DNA of 64,000 nucleotides, from the NCBI GenBank assembly GCA_951802425.1, contig OX637795.1, positions 1,426,001 to 1,490,000 on the forward strand, read 5' to 3'. Every line of letters begins with the position of its first letter. Within the stretch, counting starts at the first letter, position 1. Of the stretch, positions 1 through 10,429 are shown piece after piece. Under the pieces are notes generated by a model. It did no database searches and had not been told where the DNA came from. It saw only the letters and a program-made list of their open reading frames with translations. The stretch is from Clavaria fumosa (Eukaryota; Basidiomycota; Agaricomycetes; Agaricales; Clavariaceae). The translations under genes were made by a program, and so were the position numbers.

Positions 1-528
1 TGGACAAGACGCTCTTCTAGTGCTCATCCTCCTCTGAGGACATTGAGTGGTGGCTCATGTACTGAGCAGTACTGGGCTGCATCGTCAGCATCGAGTAAGT
101 CGCTGAATGACTCGTCTTCTGGTGCACAGCAGCAGCTCCCATCACTGACACCTACACACATGCAGGCTCCCGCTGTACTACCCCCTCAAGACGCTCTTCC
201 TGCTCCACCTCCCACTCCCGCAGCTGCACAGCGCGAGCTACCTCGACACCAGCCATTCCTCCATGTGCATGAGATGCAGGCACGGCTTCGCGGGGTGTGG
301 GGACACGTCATGGGCATGCTTGCGCTCGGGCCCCCGCCTGTGGGGTTGCCGCCATCGCCATCATCATCGTTGTCGCCTGGGAATGGCGCAGAGGTGAGCC
401 ATCAGGAAAAAGAACCCCCAGCAGTAGACATCAGCATAGACTATGTAGACTACACAGACTGTATAGACTGCTGTAGCATATGTAGTGAGAAAAATAGTAA
501 TGTGTGGAAGGTATGGATTACTATATAG
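1..528 (+). CDS. Open frame running in from the left edge, unrecognised
   Basis: A frame open from base 1 to a TAG at 526-528 would encode about 175 residues. The product is rich in Ser, Pro, Gln and Ala, with a short patch around residues 90-110 containing His, Met and Gly, and a Cys/Asp-containing tail. No domain is recognised. The last part runs into TAGAC/ACTG-rich repetitive DNA, so the tail may be fortuitous. It could be the C-terminus of a gene starting left of the window or simply an open stretch of non-coding DNA. Confidence 0.2.
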   Translation, partial: WTRRSSSAHPPLRTLSGGSCTEQYWAASSASSKSLNDSSSGAQQQLPSLTPTHMQAPAVLPPQDALPAPPPTPAAAQRELPRHQPFLHVHEMQARLRGVWGHVMGMLALGPPPVGLPPSPSSSLSPGNGAEVSHQEKEPPAVDISIDYVDYTDCIDCCSICSEKNSNVWKVWITI

Positions 529-544
529 CATGCAATAGACTGGG

Positions 545-760
545 TAGCATATTATGAGTGCATTGTAGTAATGGTAGTAGAGCCTATGTACTATGTTGAG
601 CCTAGTAGCATATTATGAGTGCATTGTAGTCATGGTAGTAGAGCCTATGTACTATGTTGAGCCTAGTAGCATATTATGAGTGCATTGTAGCCACAGTAGT
701 AGAGCCTATGTACTATGTTGAGCCTAGTAGCATATTATGAGTGCATTGTAGTCATGGTAG
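545..760. repeat. 61-bp tandem repeat, interrupted by a transposon
   Basis: Three complete units lie at 545-605, 606-666 and 667-727, differing at only a few bases. A fourth starts at 728, is cut at 760 by a transposon, and resumes at 3367 to about 3396. Each unit contains the word GTACTATGTTGAGCC. It is a simple minisatellite with no coding potential. The split unit shows the exact pre-insertion site. Confidence 0.92.
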
Positions 761-762
761 TA

Positions 763-3364
763 CTGTACCATTTCGACCACATGTTCGTCACGTGTCACGC
801 GGACCTCTGAACTGAACACAAACTGCGTGACTGTCACGCAATATTTTCATAGATGAACTTGGAGGCGTGACTAATTTCAATGAGCCTCGAAGTCATTATT
901 GTACCTACTGCTTTTCAATTTACGCCTTTGCCCTCTCCCCCCTTCTTGTATCTCTTCTAGTTGTTTAACAATTGCTGCGATACTCAACTGCTGAGCCTCC
1001 TCCACCTCCTCCACCACATCCTCTGCAAGCACGACAACACCTTCAGGCAAAGCGACCAGATGAGGTGGAAGTTCGGAGCCTTCAGTATTAGCCAGAATAG
1101 TGTCAATGACATCAGGAATTGTCAATGCACTGTCGAGATCACCATCAACTTCAATTGCGATTGGATCATCTTCTGTAATGTCGTCAGTCTGAGCAATTGA
1201 TTCCTCCTTCGAACGGAGGCATATCTTGGCCCATCTCAATGGATCAGTAAGCTGGATTTCACGAAGCTTTTGAAGTGCTTCAACACTTGTGATGCTTTGA
1301 AATGAGAGGTTGAAGTTTCCGCTCTTGCAAAGCCGAAAAGCCTGACAAAATGTATGAAATCCAAGTCGAATGCATGAACTTAGGGAGCCTGCAGACCTGG
1401 CAGACAATCTTGGGAGAGTTAATCTCCTCAAATGCGGACACAAGCCAATTGACTGTACGATCACGCAGCGTGCCGATCTTGACATCGATTTTGATGTTGC
1501 TCGCAGCAGTGCCCAACTGAAGTTGATCGAGCGTCTCTTGAACCATGTCATCCTGCTGGCAATGCCTTATTGCAAGCTTGAGAAGGCGTTGGATGCCAAC
1601 ATCGCAAGGCTGCCAAAGTCCGGTACAACCACCTGGAACGTACTCGAGGATAATCCAGGGATGCTGTGCTCGCATCCAATCAGTAAACTCCTGAGAGCGG
1701 TGGACCCTCCAAGCGTCAAGCTGCAGTAAGCATTCCTGCTTCAGCACATCGAGCTCAACCATCTTATTCTTCCAATATGGAACCAGGATATGTGTAACCC
1801 ATGCACGCATTGTCACTTGGTTGGACCAATATGTATCAGTACCAGAGTGCTCGAATCGGAAGCCTTGATTGTTGGCCTTGGCCCAGCCAGGGGCTTTCTT
1901 GCTTGGGATGCTGTACTGCGTCTTGCCCTGAAAGATGGTTTGGAATGGGAGCAAGTCTCCTGCACCAGAGACAGCAACGACAAGTGTGAATGCACGCTTT
2001 TCATCAATACCCAGAACAGGAACCTGAGAGGCACCCATCACATCGAATGTGAGACCTCCTCCCATCTGATAGACGACCTGCGTTTGATCCATGTTCACTT
2101 GGAATGCAGCATGTCGAATGGATGCATCACGGAAGGTGAGCGCATGTCGGAAGAACGAGTTTTCGATCTGTTCAGCGGCATTTACAGGAACCTTCTGGCT
2201 AGCCTTTGTCGGTTTACGCATGACCCATTTGAGTTCCTTGAAGACGAACTTCCGTACCCATGACTCACTGCACCGAAACTTGGACAAAATCTCAGGGATA
2301 TGGTGCTGGAGATGGGCCATGATGGATGCACGAATAATGGGAGTGGAGATGGCGATGCCGGTTTGTCGTAAGTTTTGTAATTGATTGAGAATCGCATCTT
2401 TGATGGCTGGGTGATCACTCAGGATGCATTTCTGAGTGGATTTCATGTTTGGAGCGTGGCCATTGATAGCGACCTCAGCCAGGACGGTTGAGAACCATTT
2501 GGGCGATGAGCCGGATCGATCAATCCAACGTCCGAGGACTTGAGAAGTAAGCCGTCTGAAAATTGTGTAGCTCTTCGCCTGGCACCGCTTCACGATTGCA
2601 ACAGGTGACCATTCGTCAGCCAAGTGCTGCCTGAGCTCACGTTGGGCTTCCTGTATCAACGCAAAGACAAGGGATGCTTCCAATTAGGGTTGACCCGATC
2701 CTTGTCGATGCGTACTCTCTTTCGGCCAGTTCCTTTGCGGTTCTTGGGGCCTTTGCGAGTGATGTCACGCTTTGGCCGGGTCAACTCAGCAACCTTCATA
2801 GAGGAAGCAGACTCTGCCTCGGTGTTGTCCACATCAGATACGAGTTCCACATCACTGTCATGCGCAGGCTCATTTGCCACCTCCTGTACACTAGGTGAGC
2901 ACTATTCAACACACATGTGTCAATACTAACTGTCTGTTTTAGACGTTCTCGTTGTCTTCGTTTCCTTTCCCGAGCCAGTTCTCGTTTCCTCTGAGTCCGT
3001 CCTGCCTGTTTGGTGTCCTCCAATTCCTTCTTTTCAATGCGAAGATCCTCAAGCTGTTTGTCCTTTGTTCGGATTTCCTCAAGGTGCTCCTCCAGTGTGG
3101 TAATGCTAAAAAACTGGAAAAGTCCTTTTGACCGCTCAACTTAGACAGCACGGCGGACAACCTTTGGCAGGGTTGGCATTGCTGAAGGGCTAGTAGCACA
3201 GACGGCATGTAAGAATGTTCATTGCAAATTCAAAATCTGCTCGTTGACCGGCTTGAACTTGTTTCAACCCCGGTCACGCATCATGTTGAGCTCTGAACTC
3301 CGAGTGGATGCGTGACCACCTGCTTATGTAAGTGTGGCGTGAACATGTGGTCGAAATGATACAG
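763..3364 (-). mobile_element. pogo-like Tc1/mariner DNA transposon with TA target duplication
   Basis: The 2602-bp element is bounded by terminal inverted repeats beginning CTGTACCATTTCG at the left and, read from the other end, CTGTATCATTTCG. The first 24 bases match with one mismatch. TA is duplicated at 761-762 and 3365-3366, and removing the element with one TA restores the fourth unit of the 61-bp tandem repeat. It carries one transposase gene on the minus strand. TA targeting plus a DDE_1-type transposase places it in the pogo branch of Tc1/mariner. Confidence 0.93.
877..3179 (-). pseudogene. pogo-like DDE_1 transposase with three introns and an early stop
   Basis: The start is taken as the ATG at 3179. 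The same frame reads on into a Lys/Arg/Glu-rich coiled coil but has a TAA at 3141-3143, codon 13. Likely introns are 2884-2930, 2651-2694 and 1342-1396, all with GT..AG ends and phase 0. Domains in order are a coiled coil, a basic linker, a CENP-B-type HTH near 2180-2400, and a DDE_1 catalytic core. The acidic residues are visible in NMDQTQVVY, LQLDAWRVH and GLWQPCDVG. An acidic C-terminal tail ends at 877. DDE_1 enzymes cut and paste DNA at TA sites. All catalytic residues remain, so only the early stop argues against function; an unseen 5' exon could bypass it. The 44-bp intron is unusually short and less certain than the others. Confidence 0.8.
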
Positions 3365-3629
3365 TAGAGCCTATGTACTATGTTGAGCCTAGTAGCAACT
3401 AGTGATAGTGCTGTTGGGTAGGATAGTAAGCCTTTGTACTACATTGAATTGACAGCACAGATGTTGTCATGATTATGATATAATCAGGAGCTGAGTGGAG
3501 GTGAGGTGAATTCCAGTGCAAGGTTGAAGCAATAAACTCATGAGTGTTTCAGCAGGCTATAGATTAGGATTAAAATGAACATTCATGATATTGTGCAGTA
3601 TATGACAAGTACATAGAGTAGTCTCTTTT

Positions 3630-3917
3630 TGTTAGGATTGCTTACATAAGCCATCCCAAAGAGGAGTTGTGAAGAAACTGGGGAGGGTTGTTGGAAGGTC
3701 ACATGACCTGTGGCTGGGGTCAGATTACATAATCATAAGATCACATGACCTGGAGTGGGCATGTCACGTGATCCAAGGGTCTGAGCATGGGAACACCAGC
3801 AAATGCCAAAGCCTTTGGTATATATACCTTTGCTTTTCCTCTTTTGTACTCTTTCCCCCTTATGTTAGTATTGTCATCATGACCTTACATTTAAGTTGTG
3901 TGAGACCCAGTCTGATA
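3630..3917 (+). mobile_element. Solo LTR of a Gypsy-1-related element
   Basis: This 288-bp sequence aligns end to end with the LTRs of the Gypsy at 32519-38414 and of the relic ending at 30277. It starts TGTTAGGATTG and ends CTGATA, and is flanked by a perfect 5-bp duplication CTTTT (3625-3629 and 3918-3922). It keeps a TATATATA box and the ATGTTAGTAT motif near the R start. Most CpG sites of the young LTR are TpG or CpA here, so it is an old copy. It arose by LTR-LTR recombination. Confidence 0.93.
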
Positions 3918-4266
3918 CTTTTGGACTAAAATTGTTACAAAGATTTGTACTCCATAAATGAATGCATATCAGTATACTTGTTGTGATAAAATTGAGCTGC
4001 TGAATCAAGAGCATTATTTCTGGTCCATGAGATAGGTACATCTGCTGATCCAAAGTGAGGAATCAACAGACAACTGTGCCAAATCCTATCAATGCTGACT
4101 ACTTCAGCATTTGCAGAATTTTGTCAAGTAGACAAAATAATCTGATACATGCCAGTTGCTAGATCAAAGCTTGTAAGTGGTCTGTACCAGTGAACATATG
4201 CTAAAGGATGTGGTACTATGCCCAGGCCATCAGCAAAACAGCTTGGCTAAATGTAATTATGGACTG

Positions 4267-4324
4267 GTATGGACTGGTGTGTAACACCCCAAGTTGTCTT
4301 GGGGTGTTACATACCAGTCCATAC
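4267..4324. repeat. 58-bp hairpin-forming inverted repeat
   Basis: Two 27-bp arms, 4267-4293 and 4298-4324, are inverted copies with one mismatch and a 4-nt TTGT loop. The arm core is TGTAACACCCCAAG. It sits only 5 bp left of a MITE. No coding potential. It could be a foldback element or two inverted solo ends of a repeat. Confidence 0.9.
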
Positions 4325-4331
4325 CTCTCTA

Positions 4332-4516
4332 CTGTACCTCATTCAATTGACCAGGTGGTGTGATGCATTCCTCTGGTCAAATTTTGAATTGACTGAAAGT
4401 AGAAGTCAAGTGTGACATGAGGGATAATTGACTGCCCCTCCACCAGTATATATTAGGATATTAGGTAACTGTCACCCAAAAAGGGAATTTCACGTCAATT
4501 GAACGAAATGGTACAG
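4332..4516. mobile_element. MITE of the pogo-like family, TA flanked
   Basis: A 185-bp non-coding element between TA dinucleotides at 4330-4331 and 4517-4518. The right end, read inward, starts CTGTACCATTTCG, identical over 13 bases to the end of the autonomous pogo-like element at 763. The left end starts CTGTACCTCATTC and both continue to CAATTGAC, with a 3-nt gap. It is probably mobilised in trans by the same transposase. Confidence 0.85.
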
Positions 4517-5169
4517 TATACTGACAACTTAGCTGAGCTGTTTCGCTGATGAGATGCTTTGGAAGATCAAAAATCTTGCTACATGAAGACCTAGTTGAAG
4601 TTGACATCAAATTGTAGACAATTGATAGCCTTAGACTAACCTTTTAATCCATCCTCTTTCCACTGTGATTTGTTTTTAATGATCAAGGTAGTGTCAAAGC
4701 ATGGTGGTTGCTGGCTTGCATGGTCCATTAGAATGGCCAGGCATTCCATGAATCTGATATAATTGTTCATCAGCTTGGGGCTTGGATGGCAACTTGACAG
4801 TAATATATTTATACACATCAAATCAATCATGATAGTTTGGATGAATATGATCTCTTCCAAAAGATTGCTCCAAAAAGGTGTTCAAAGCTTGGATAAAGCT
4901 AGGTACCCATTTATTTTGGTAAATTAGTACAGAAAATATCAATTAATTTTTTTGACATATCCACATTAATCTACAGATCAAGTAGTGTCTTATGAAAAAA
5001 AAAATCTTGAGAATTGCTTGAGAATTGACTGAGAAATGGGCCAGAACATTTGTGGGTCACTGATTTGGTAAGCTTGTGGCTGTACTTGTGGCATGGTGGG
5101 AATTGCCATCCCAGAAAGTCATCACATGCTCTGTGTTGAACTTGTCATTCTCTCTGCCTCCCACCATCA

Positions 5170-6215
5170 CCCTCTCTCCTCCCTTTCTCCCATCCCCAGC
5201 AACGACGACAGTGGCAATGGCACCCTCACCCTCACCTCCAGCGATGACGACAATGGTGGCAGCACCCTCACCCTCACCCTCCTCCAGTGATGACAACAAC
5301 GGCAGCGGTACCCTTCTCTCTCTCCTCCAGTGATGACGGCGGCGGCGGCAGCACCTCCTCCCTCTCCCTCTCCCTCTCCTTCAGTGACAACCATGGCAGC
5401 GGCAGCACCCTCAGTGAGGGGCCACCAGGTGTGCCCTCTCCCTTTTTTCCATGATTCTTTTCATTTTTTTAATCTACAGGGCGATGGTGAGGGCGGCGGC
5501 ACTTCTCCATCTCCTCTCTCTCACTCTTCTCACTCTCACTCTCCTCCCTCTCCTCCCTCCCTCTCTCCTCCCCCTCCCTCTCTCCTCCAGCAACTACAAC
5601 GATGGCAGCGGCAGCGACAGTGACAGTGGCAGCAACAGCGATGGCAACAGTGAGGGTGGCAGCAGCAGCAACAGCGAGGGTGGCAGTGGCGGCAGCAACA
5701 TCGATGGCAGCAGCAGCAACAACAACGGTGGTGGCGGCAACAAGAGCGACGGCAGCGGCAGCAGTGATGGCAATGGCAGCAGTAACAACAGTGGCAACGA
5801 CAGCGATGGCAACAGCGGCAGTGACAACAGTGGCAATGACAGCGATGGTGGCGGCGGCAGCAACAACAACAACGGTGGCAGCAATGACAGTGACAGTGGC
5901 GGCAATGAGAGCAACGGCAGCGGCGGCAGCAACAGCAACAGTGGCGGCAACAACAGCGGCAACAACAGCGATGGTGGCGGTGGTGGCAACAACAACGACA
6001 GTGGCAGTGGTGGCAATGACAATGACAGTGGCAGTGGTGGCAATGACAATGACAGTGGCAGCAATAACAGCAATGGCGGTGGCAACAAGAGTGATGGTGG
6101 TGGCAACGAGAGCAACAGCGGCAGCGGCAGCAACGGCAATGGCGGCAGCAACAACAGCAACAGTGGCGGCGGCAGCAATGACAATGGCAGCAGCAGCAAT
6201 GAGAGATTTTGAGAT
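5170..6215. repeat. Degenerate trinucleotide array 1 (GGC/AGC/AAC type)
   Basis: From about 5590 the plus strand is almost entirely GGC, AGC, AAC, GAC and ATG-like triplets with a period of 3 and looser 6-12 bp periods. The part before 5590 is C/T-rich. Because the period is three, several frames on both strands stay open for over 200 codons, giving Ser/Gly/Asn, Ala/Thr/Met or Leu/Pro/Ser runs. The array begins after a pyrimidine tract and stops abruptly near 6212. No start context, domain or splice structure supports a gene, so it is treated as low-complexity DNA. Confidence 0.85.
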
Positions 6216-7004
6216 TTTTGGGAAAATAGACATGGGGAATCTGTAGTTCTGCACCAAATATTATGGGCTTTTGTATGATTGCATTAGATGTCATAAGGTG
6301 TAGTCTGATGGCTGGAATTTGCAATATAACAAATAGCCATGCTCCCAGGCCAATAACCCTAATTCCTAGTAATGGATTCCAGGGAGGTGACAGGGATGGT
6401 GGGTGGGTTGTTAAACTAATCTACACCCTCCCCATATGTCCACAGGTAATGTGTGTATCCTCCACTAACCATTTTCAAGCCAGAGTACTGCAGAGTACTG
6501 CAGAATTGTGGAAAATGAATATTTTCTGTGTATTTGCAAATTGACACTGAACCAAGGCAGATACAAATGTGGGGTGTCCAGATTCGGAATCTCCTGATTT
6601 TTGCCGATTTTTTGGTGTATAAAAAGTCATATTTTGCAAGCTGTGCAAAAATTTTCCCATGGTCATAGCAGCTTACCAAAAGCAGCTATGCCTGATTGGT
6701 AAGCTGTACCTGAGGGACCAGGCACAGGGCTGCTCAATTTCGAGTTTTTGTTTTTATTTTTAGCATATTTTGTTTGCCATTGTTTGTCAGGGGACCCTGC
6801 AATAGGCAGGGCAGGCCTGGGAAAGGAAGGGCAGGCCTGGGAACAGAATCACTGTCACAGTCTTGCATTGTATTGTAGTCTGTATTGTAATCTGCATTGT
6901 AATGACAATATAATCTTGCAAGAAAAATGTATTGTAACTACACTCAATCTTGCAATGGCTATTTATTGTAATTACAATACTCTATTGCAAGGAATTCACG
7001 TCAT
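6216..7004. other. Spacer between trinucleotide arrays
   Basis: AT-richer unique DNA with a short direct repeat GGGCAGGCCTGGGAA near 6800-6840 and several TTGTAAT/TATTGTA words near 6860-6990. No gene or element recognised. Confidence 0.5.
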
Positions 7005-7700
7005 TGACTGTGGCAATGGCGGCAGCAACAACAGCAATGGCAATGGTGGTGGCAATGACAGTGACAGCAGCGGCAGCGATGGCAATGGCAGCAGCAATGG
7101 CAATGGCGGCAGCAATGACAGCGACAGTGGCAGCAGTGACAGCAATGGCGGCAGCAATGACAGCAACAGCAGCAGCAGCGATGGCAATGGCGGTGGCAAC
7201 GACAGCAGTGGCAACATGACAGTGATGGTGGCGGCAACGACAGCAATAGCGGTGGCAATGACAGCAACAGTGGCGGCAGCAATGGCAATGGCGGTGGCAA
7301 TGACAGCAACAGCGGCAGCAGCAATGGCAATGGTGGCGGCAATGACAGCAGTGGCAGCGACAGCAATGGCAGCAGCAATGACAGCAACAGCAGTGGCAAC
7401 AGTGGCAACAGCAGTGGCAGTGACGGCAACAGCGGCAGTAATGACAGCGATGGCAGCAGCAATGACAGCGGCAGCGGCAGTGGCAGCGACAGTGGCGGTG
7501 GCAGCGATGGTGGTGGCAGTGATGACGGTGGCGGCAGCAGCAATGACAGCAATGGCGGCAGCAACAACAGTGACAGTGGCGGTGACACAACAGCGGCAGC
7601 AGCAACAGTGGCAGCAACAGCAGCAGCAACAGCAGCAGCAACAGCAGCAGCAACAGTGGCAGCAACAGCGGCAGTGGCAGCAGCAGCAGCAATGGCCCAG
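7005..7700. repeat. Degenerate trinucleotide array 2, ending in CAG/CAA repeats
   Basis: The same GGC/AGC/AAC triplet composition as the array at 5.6-6.2 kb, ending in nearly pure CAG-CAG-CAA repeats at about 7610-7690. Open frames on both strands reflect the triplet period. The matching composition of the arrays suggests they arose by copying or expansion of one sequence. Confidence 0.85.
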
Positions 7701-7897
7701 GCCCCCTACTGCAGTCCCAGACTGACAGTGGGGACCTGGGCCATTGATTTTGTGCTGGCTGGTGTGCAGAGGAAGGAAGGAGTAGTGGTGGCAGCAGGAA
7801 GCGGCACATAGCACTACCATAGTCTACTGTAGTATCAACCTGGGCTACCATTTGAGACAGGTAAACTATTGAATCACATCATATGTCCTTTGCATAC

Positions 7898-8017
7898 TCT
7901 GGTGCATTGTATGGGATCTACTCAGTGCTACAGAGCAATATATGGGAACTACTGTTACTACAGTGCAATATATGGGAACTACCATTACTACAGAGCAATA
8001 TATGGGATCTACTGGGT
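7898..8017. repeat. 30-bp tandem repeat, four units
   Basis: Units at 7898-7927 (diverged), 7928-7957, 7958-7987 and 7988-8017 share GCAATATATGGG. Non-coding minisatellite. Confidence 0.8.
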
Positions 8018-8149
8018 CTATATACAGTAACTCGTTACTAGCTACTGAGCTACTGCTGCTACCATGACTACATAGTACTATATTGTTTGAGCTTTTTTTC
8101 CTGATGGCGCGGGGCAGCTGGTAATGTAGCTGTGGCACACCAGTAAATG

Positions 8150-8690
8150 ATGGCAGCAACCAGTAGCGACCAGTGGTGATCAGCAGCGACCTGCAGTGAC
8201 CAGCAGTGACCAGCACCGGCAACCAGCAGCGACCAGCACCAGTGACCAGCAGTGGCAACCAGCAGTGGTGGCCAACAGCAGTGATCAGCAACAGCGACTG
8301 GCAACAGTGAGCAGTGGCGACTGGCAGCGATGACCAGCGGTGGCAACCAGTGGCGATGACCAGCAGTGGCGACCAGTGGCGACGACCAGCGGTGGTGACC
8401 AGTGGCGATGACTAGTGGTGGCAACCAGCAGCAATGACCAGCGGTGGCAACCAGCGGTGGTGACCAGTGGCGATGACTAGCGGTGGCAACCAATGGCGAT
8501 GACTAGTGGTGGTGACCAGTGGCGGCGACCAGCAGTGGCGACCAGCGGTGGCAACCAGCACCGGTGACCAGCAGCGGCAACCAGCAGCGGCGGCCAACAG
8601 CAGCGACCAGCAGCAGCGACTAGCAATGGTGAGCGGCAGCAGTGGCAGCAGCAGTAACAGTGGCAGTAGTGGCAGCAGCAGCTTAGTTGT
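8150..8690. repeat. Degenerate array 3 (GACCAGC / GGCAACCAGC units)
   Basis: Repeats of GACCAGCAGTGGC and GGTGGCAACCAGC-like words, with AGCAGTGGC runs at the right end. It is related in composition to the arrays at 5.6 and 7.0 kb but has a longer, less regular period. The open frames here are by-products of the repeat. Confidence 0.8.
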
Positions 8691-8714
8691 GTGGCAGGCT
8701 AGAATAAATTAGGT

Positions 8715-9078
8715 CTTTTTGTTTCTAAATATGTGATAGCTAGAACAATTTAAATCTATTTTGTTTAAATTTTTCTAATTGTGTGACAAATTAAAGCCTT
8801 CCTTTCTAATCTAACCATATCTACCCTTAGGATCAAGATAAAAATGGTATAATTAGAGATAAATTACTCTAATGAAAAGGAATCCATCATAGAAAAAATT
8901 AGGGATCTAATGGCTAGAATAATTTTGCCTAAATTAGCAGTAGCATCTAAATAATTAGGATACTTCATCCCTAAATAAGGGCCATGTAAGCCTTAACTGG
9001 AGCTAATTAGTGACAAATTCCAATAATTAGAAAAGGGGTAAGCTAATTATTCTAATAAAGGCTTCCAGAGAATTAGGG
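8715..9078. other. AT-rich spacer with scattered AATTAG motifs
   Basis: AT-rich, non-coding, with the word AATTAG or its complement repeated many times. It leads into the hairpin at 9079. No open frame of interest. Confidence 0.5.
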
Positions 9079-9126
9079 CTAATTAGGGCTAATTAGGGCT
9101 AATTATCCCTAATTAGCCCTAATTAG
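9079..9126. repeat. 48-bp perfect inverted repeat built of TTAGGGCTAA decamers
   Basis: Arms 9079-9098 and 9107-9126 are perfect 20-bp inverted copies separated by 8 bp. Each arm is two copies of CTAATTAGGG. It lies 28 bp beyond the stop codon of the minus-strand hydrolase pseudogene, so it may once have been in its 3' region. Confidence 0.9.
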
Positions 9127-9153
9127 TGAGAGAGGTTTTTCCAGGTGCCGACT

Positions 9154-10412
9154 CTACGGTGTCCCGAACGCCACCGCCTCTCGTATGAGCCGCGCGGCCT
9201 CGAGGCCCAGCCGGTAGCACCCGTTGTTGGTGGCGGCGCCGAATATGCCCGTGTGTGCCCAAATCTCGTCCGACGCAAGCGTGTTAGACGCCGGCACGAA
9301 GTGCGCGGAAAAGGGTGACCCGTGCGGGCGAGAGCAGCACGAAGGTCCGTTCGGTGCGCTGCTGCGGAAGCGACGCAAGATAGACGTGTGAAGCAGCAGC
9401 TCATCTTGCGCGTATTTCCTACACACACCTTGCACTCACTTTCTGAATACGACGCCGCACCCCTTCTCGACGCCGACGCGCCGCCTTAGCGACGTCTCGT
9501 CCCACAGATGGCCGACGTCCTCGAAGTGGTCTGTGATCCAGCCGTATCCCGACGTGAGGTCCGCGCGTTTCTGGTAGGTCGGCGGTGCTCGCGAGGAGGC
9601 GCCGCCAACGGCGAGCGCAGCCGCGCCCCAGCCTCGGGGGGCGGACGGCGACGGCAACGGCAACGGCGACGGCGACGGCGTGGACGTGGGCGCGGTGAGG
9701 GCGTGCAGCCCCCGCGCAGTAGCGCATGTGCGTCCCCGACCCAAAAACGCGCCCAACGCCACCGCGGGTTAGAGGGGGGGCATGCGGGCTTTCAAACGTG
9801 ATGCGCGCGACGACCTTGGGCCAGAGGAGGGCGTCGGCGGCGAGCAGGCCGCCCATGCTGCGGTAGGCGGACGGCGGGTCGGTGAGAACAGGTGCGACGT
9901 TCGCGAGTGGGGGAGGGGGGATGGGTATGCAATGCATGTTGTACTTACCTGTGTCCACAAAGGACGACGACATGGGCCTTACCCGCGCCACCGCCCTCGC
10001 CTTGCGCGACCTCCGGGTTGATGACCCATGTCGTGAGCCAGTCCGAAAACCGGGCAATGGCCTCTGTCTACATTAAACCTCAGTTAAACCCCCTTCACTG
10101 CCCGAAAGGCTGCGCGGACACCGTCGCGCGGCTCCAGACGGCGCTGAGTGACGTACAAATGTGAGTCTTCAGCACGAGACAGCGTGCAGCCAGAGTTTAG
10201 GAGAGAGTGTACGCCTCATACGCAGGGAAGACGTGGTGTCGAGGCTTTTGAATCTGCGCGACACGAGTCAGCGCGGTTTCGAACGGCTTGCTCGGCTTGC
10301 TCGGCTGTCCTGCGATCGCGCACCCAGCCGTGGATGAAGACGACGATGAGCAGACTTGTTGATGGGTGGTTGGGATAGAAGTTGATTCTATAATCAGTAT
10401 CGAGTCGCATTG
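9154..10412 (-). pseudogene. Alpha/beta-hydrolase fold protein (DUF676-like), decayed
   Basis: Read on the minus strand, an N-terminal segment LLIVVFIHG (about 10320) gives the oxyanion-side HG motif of a lipase-like hydrolase. It is followed by HHVFPAYEAY in a different frame. Next comes ARFSDWLTTWV leading to the nucleophile elbow GHS-MGGLLAADAL. The elbow is split by a good intron at 9858-9948, with the Ser codon joined across it. Further on are LWPKVVARI, GYGWITDHFEDVGHLWDE, and a C-terminal block with the probable catalytic His in EIWAHTGIF. The stop is at 9154. Frame shifts between the HG block and the later exons, and between the elbow and the WITDHFEDVG exon, mean no continuous product is apparent. 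GC-rich codon use is unlike the surrounding transposons, so this is a decayed host gene. Confidence 0.68.
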
Positions 10413-10429
10413 CAAGACCTCTCCGCTGG

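Noticed and set aside
5451..6324. Several 200-260-codon frames on both strands
   Set aside because: They come from the triplet period of the array; no start context, domain or splice sites.
9070..9126. TTAGGG-like repeats as interstitial telomere
   Set aside because: The unit is the decamer TTAGGGCTAA and is inverted; there is no run of plain TTAGGG hexamers.
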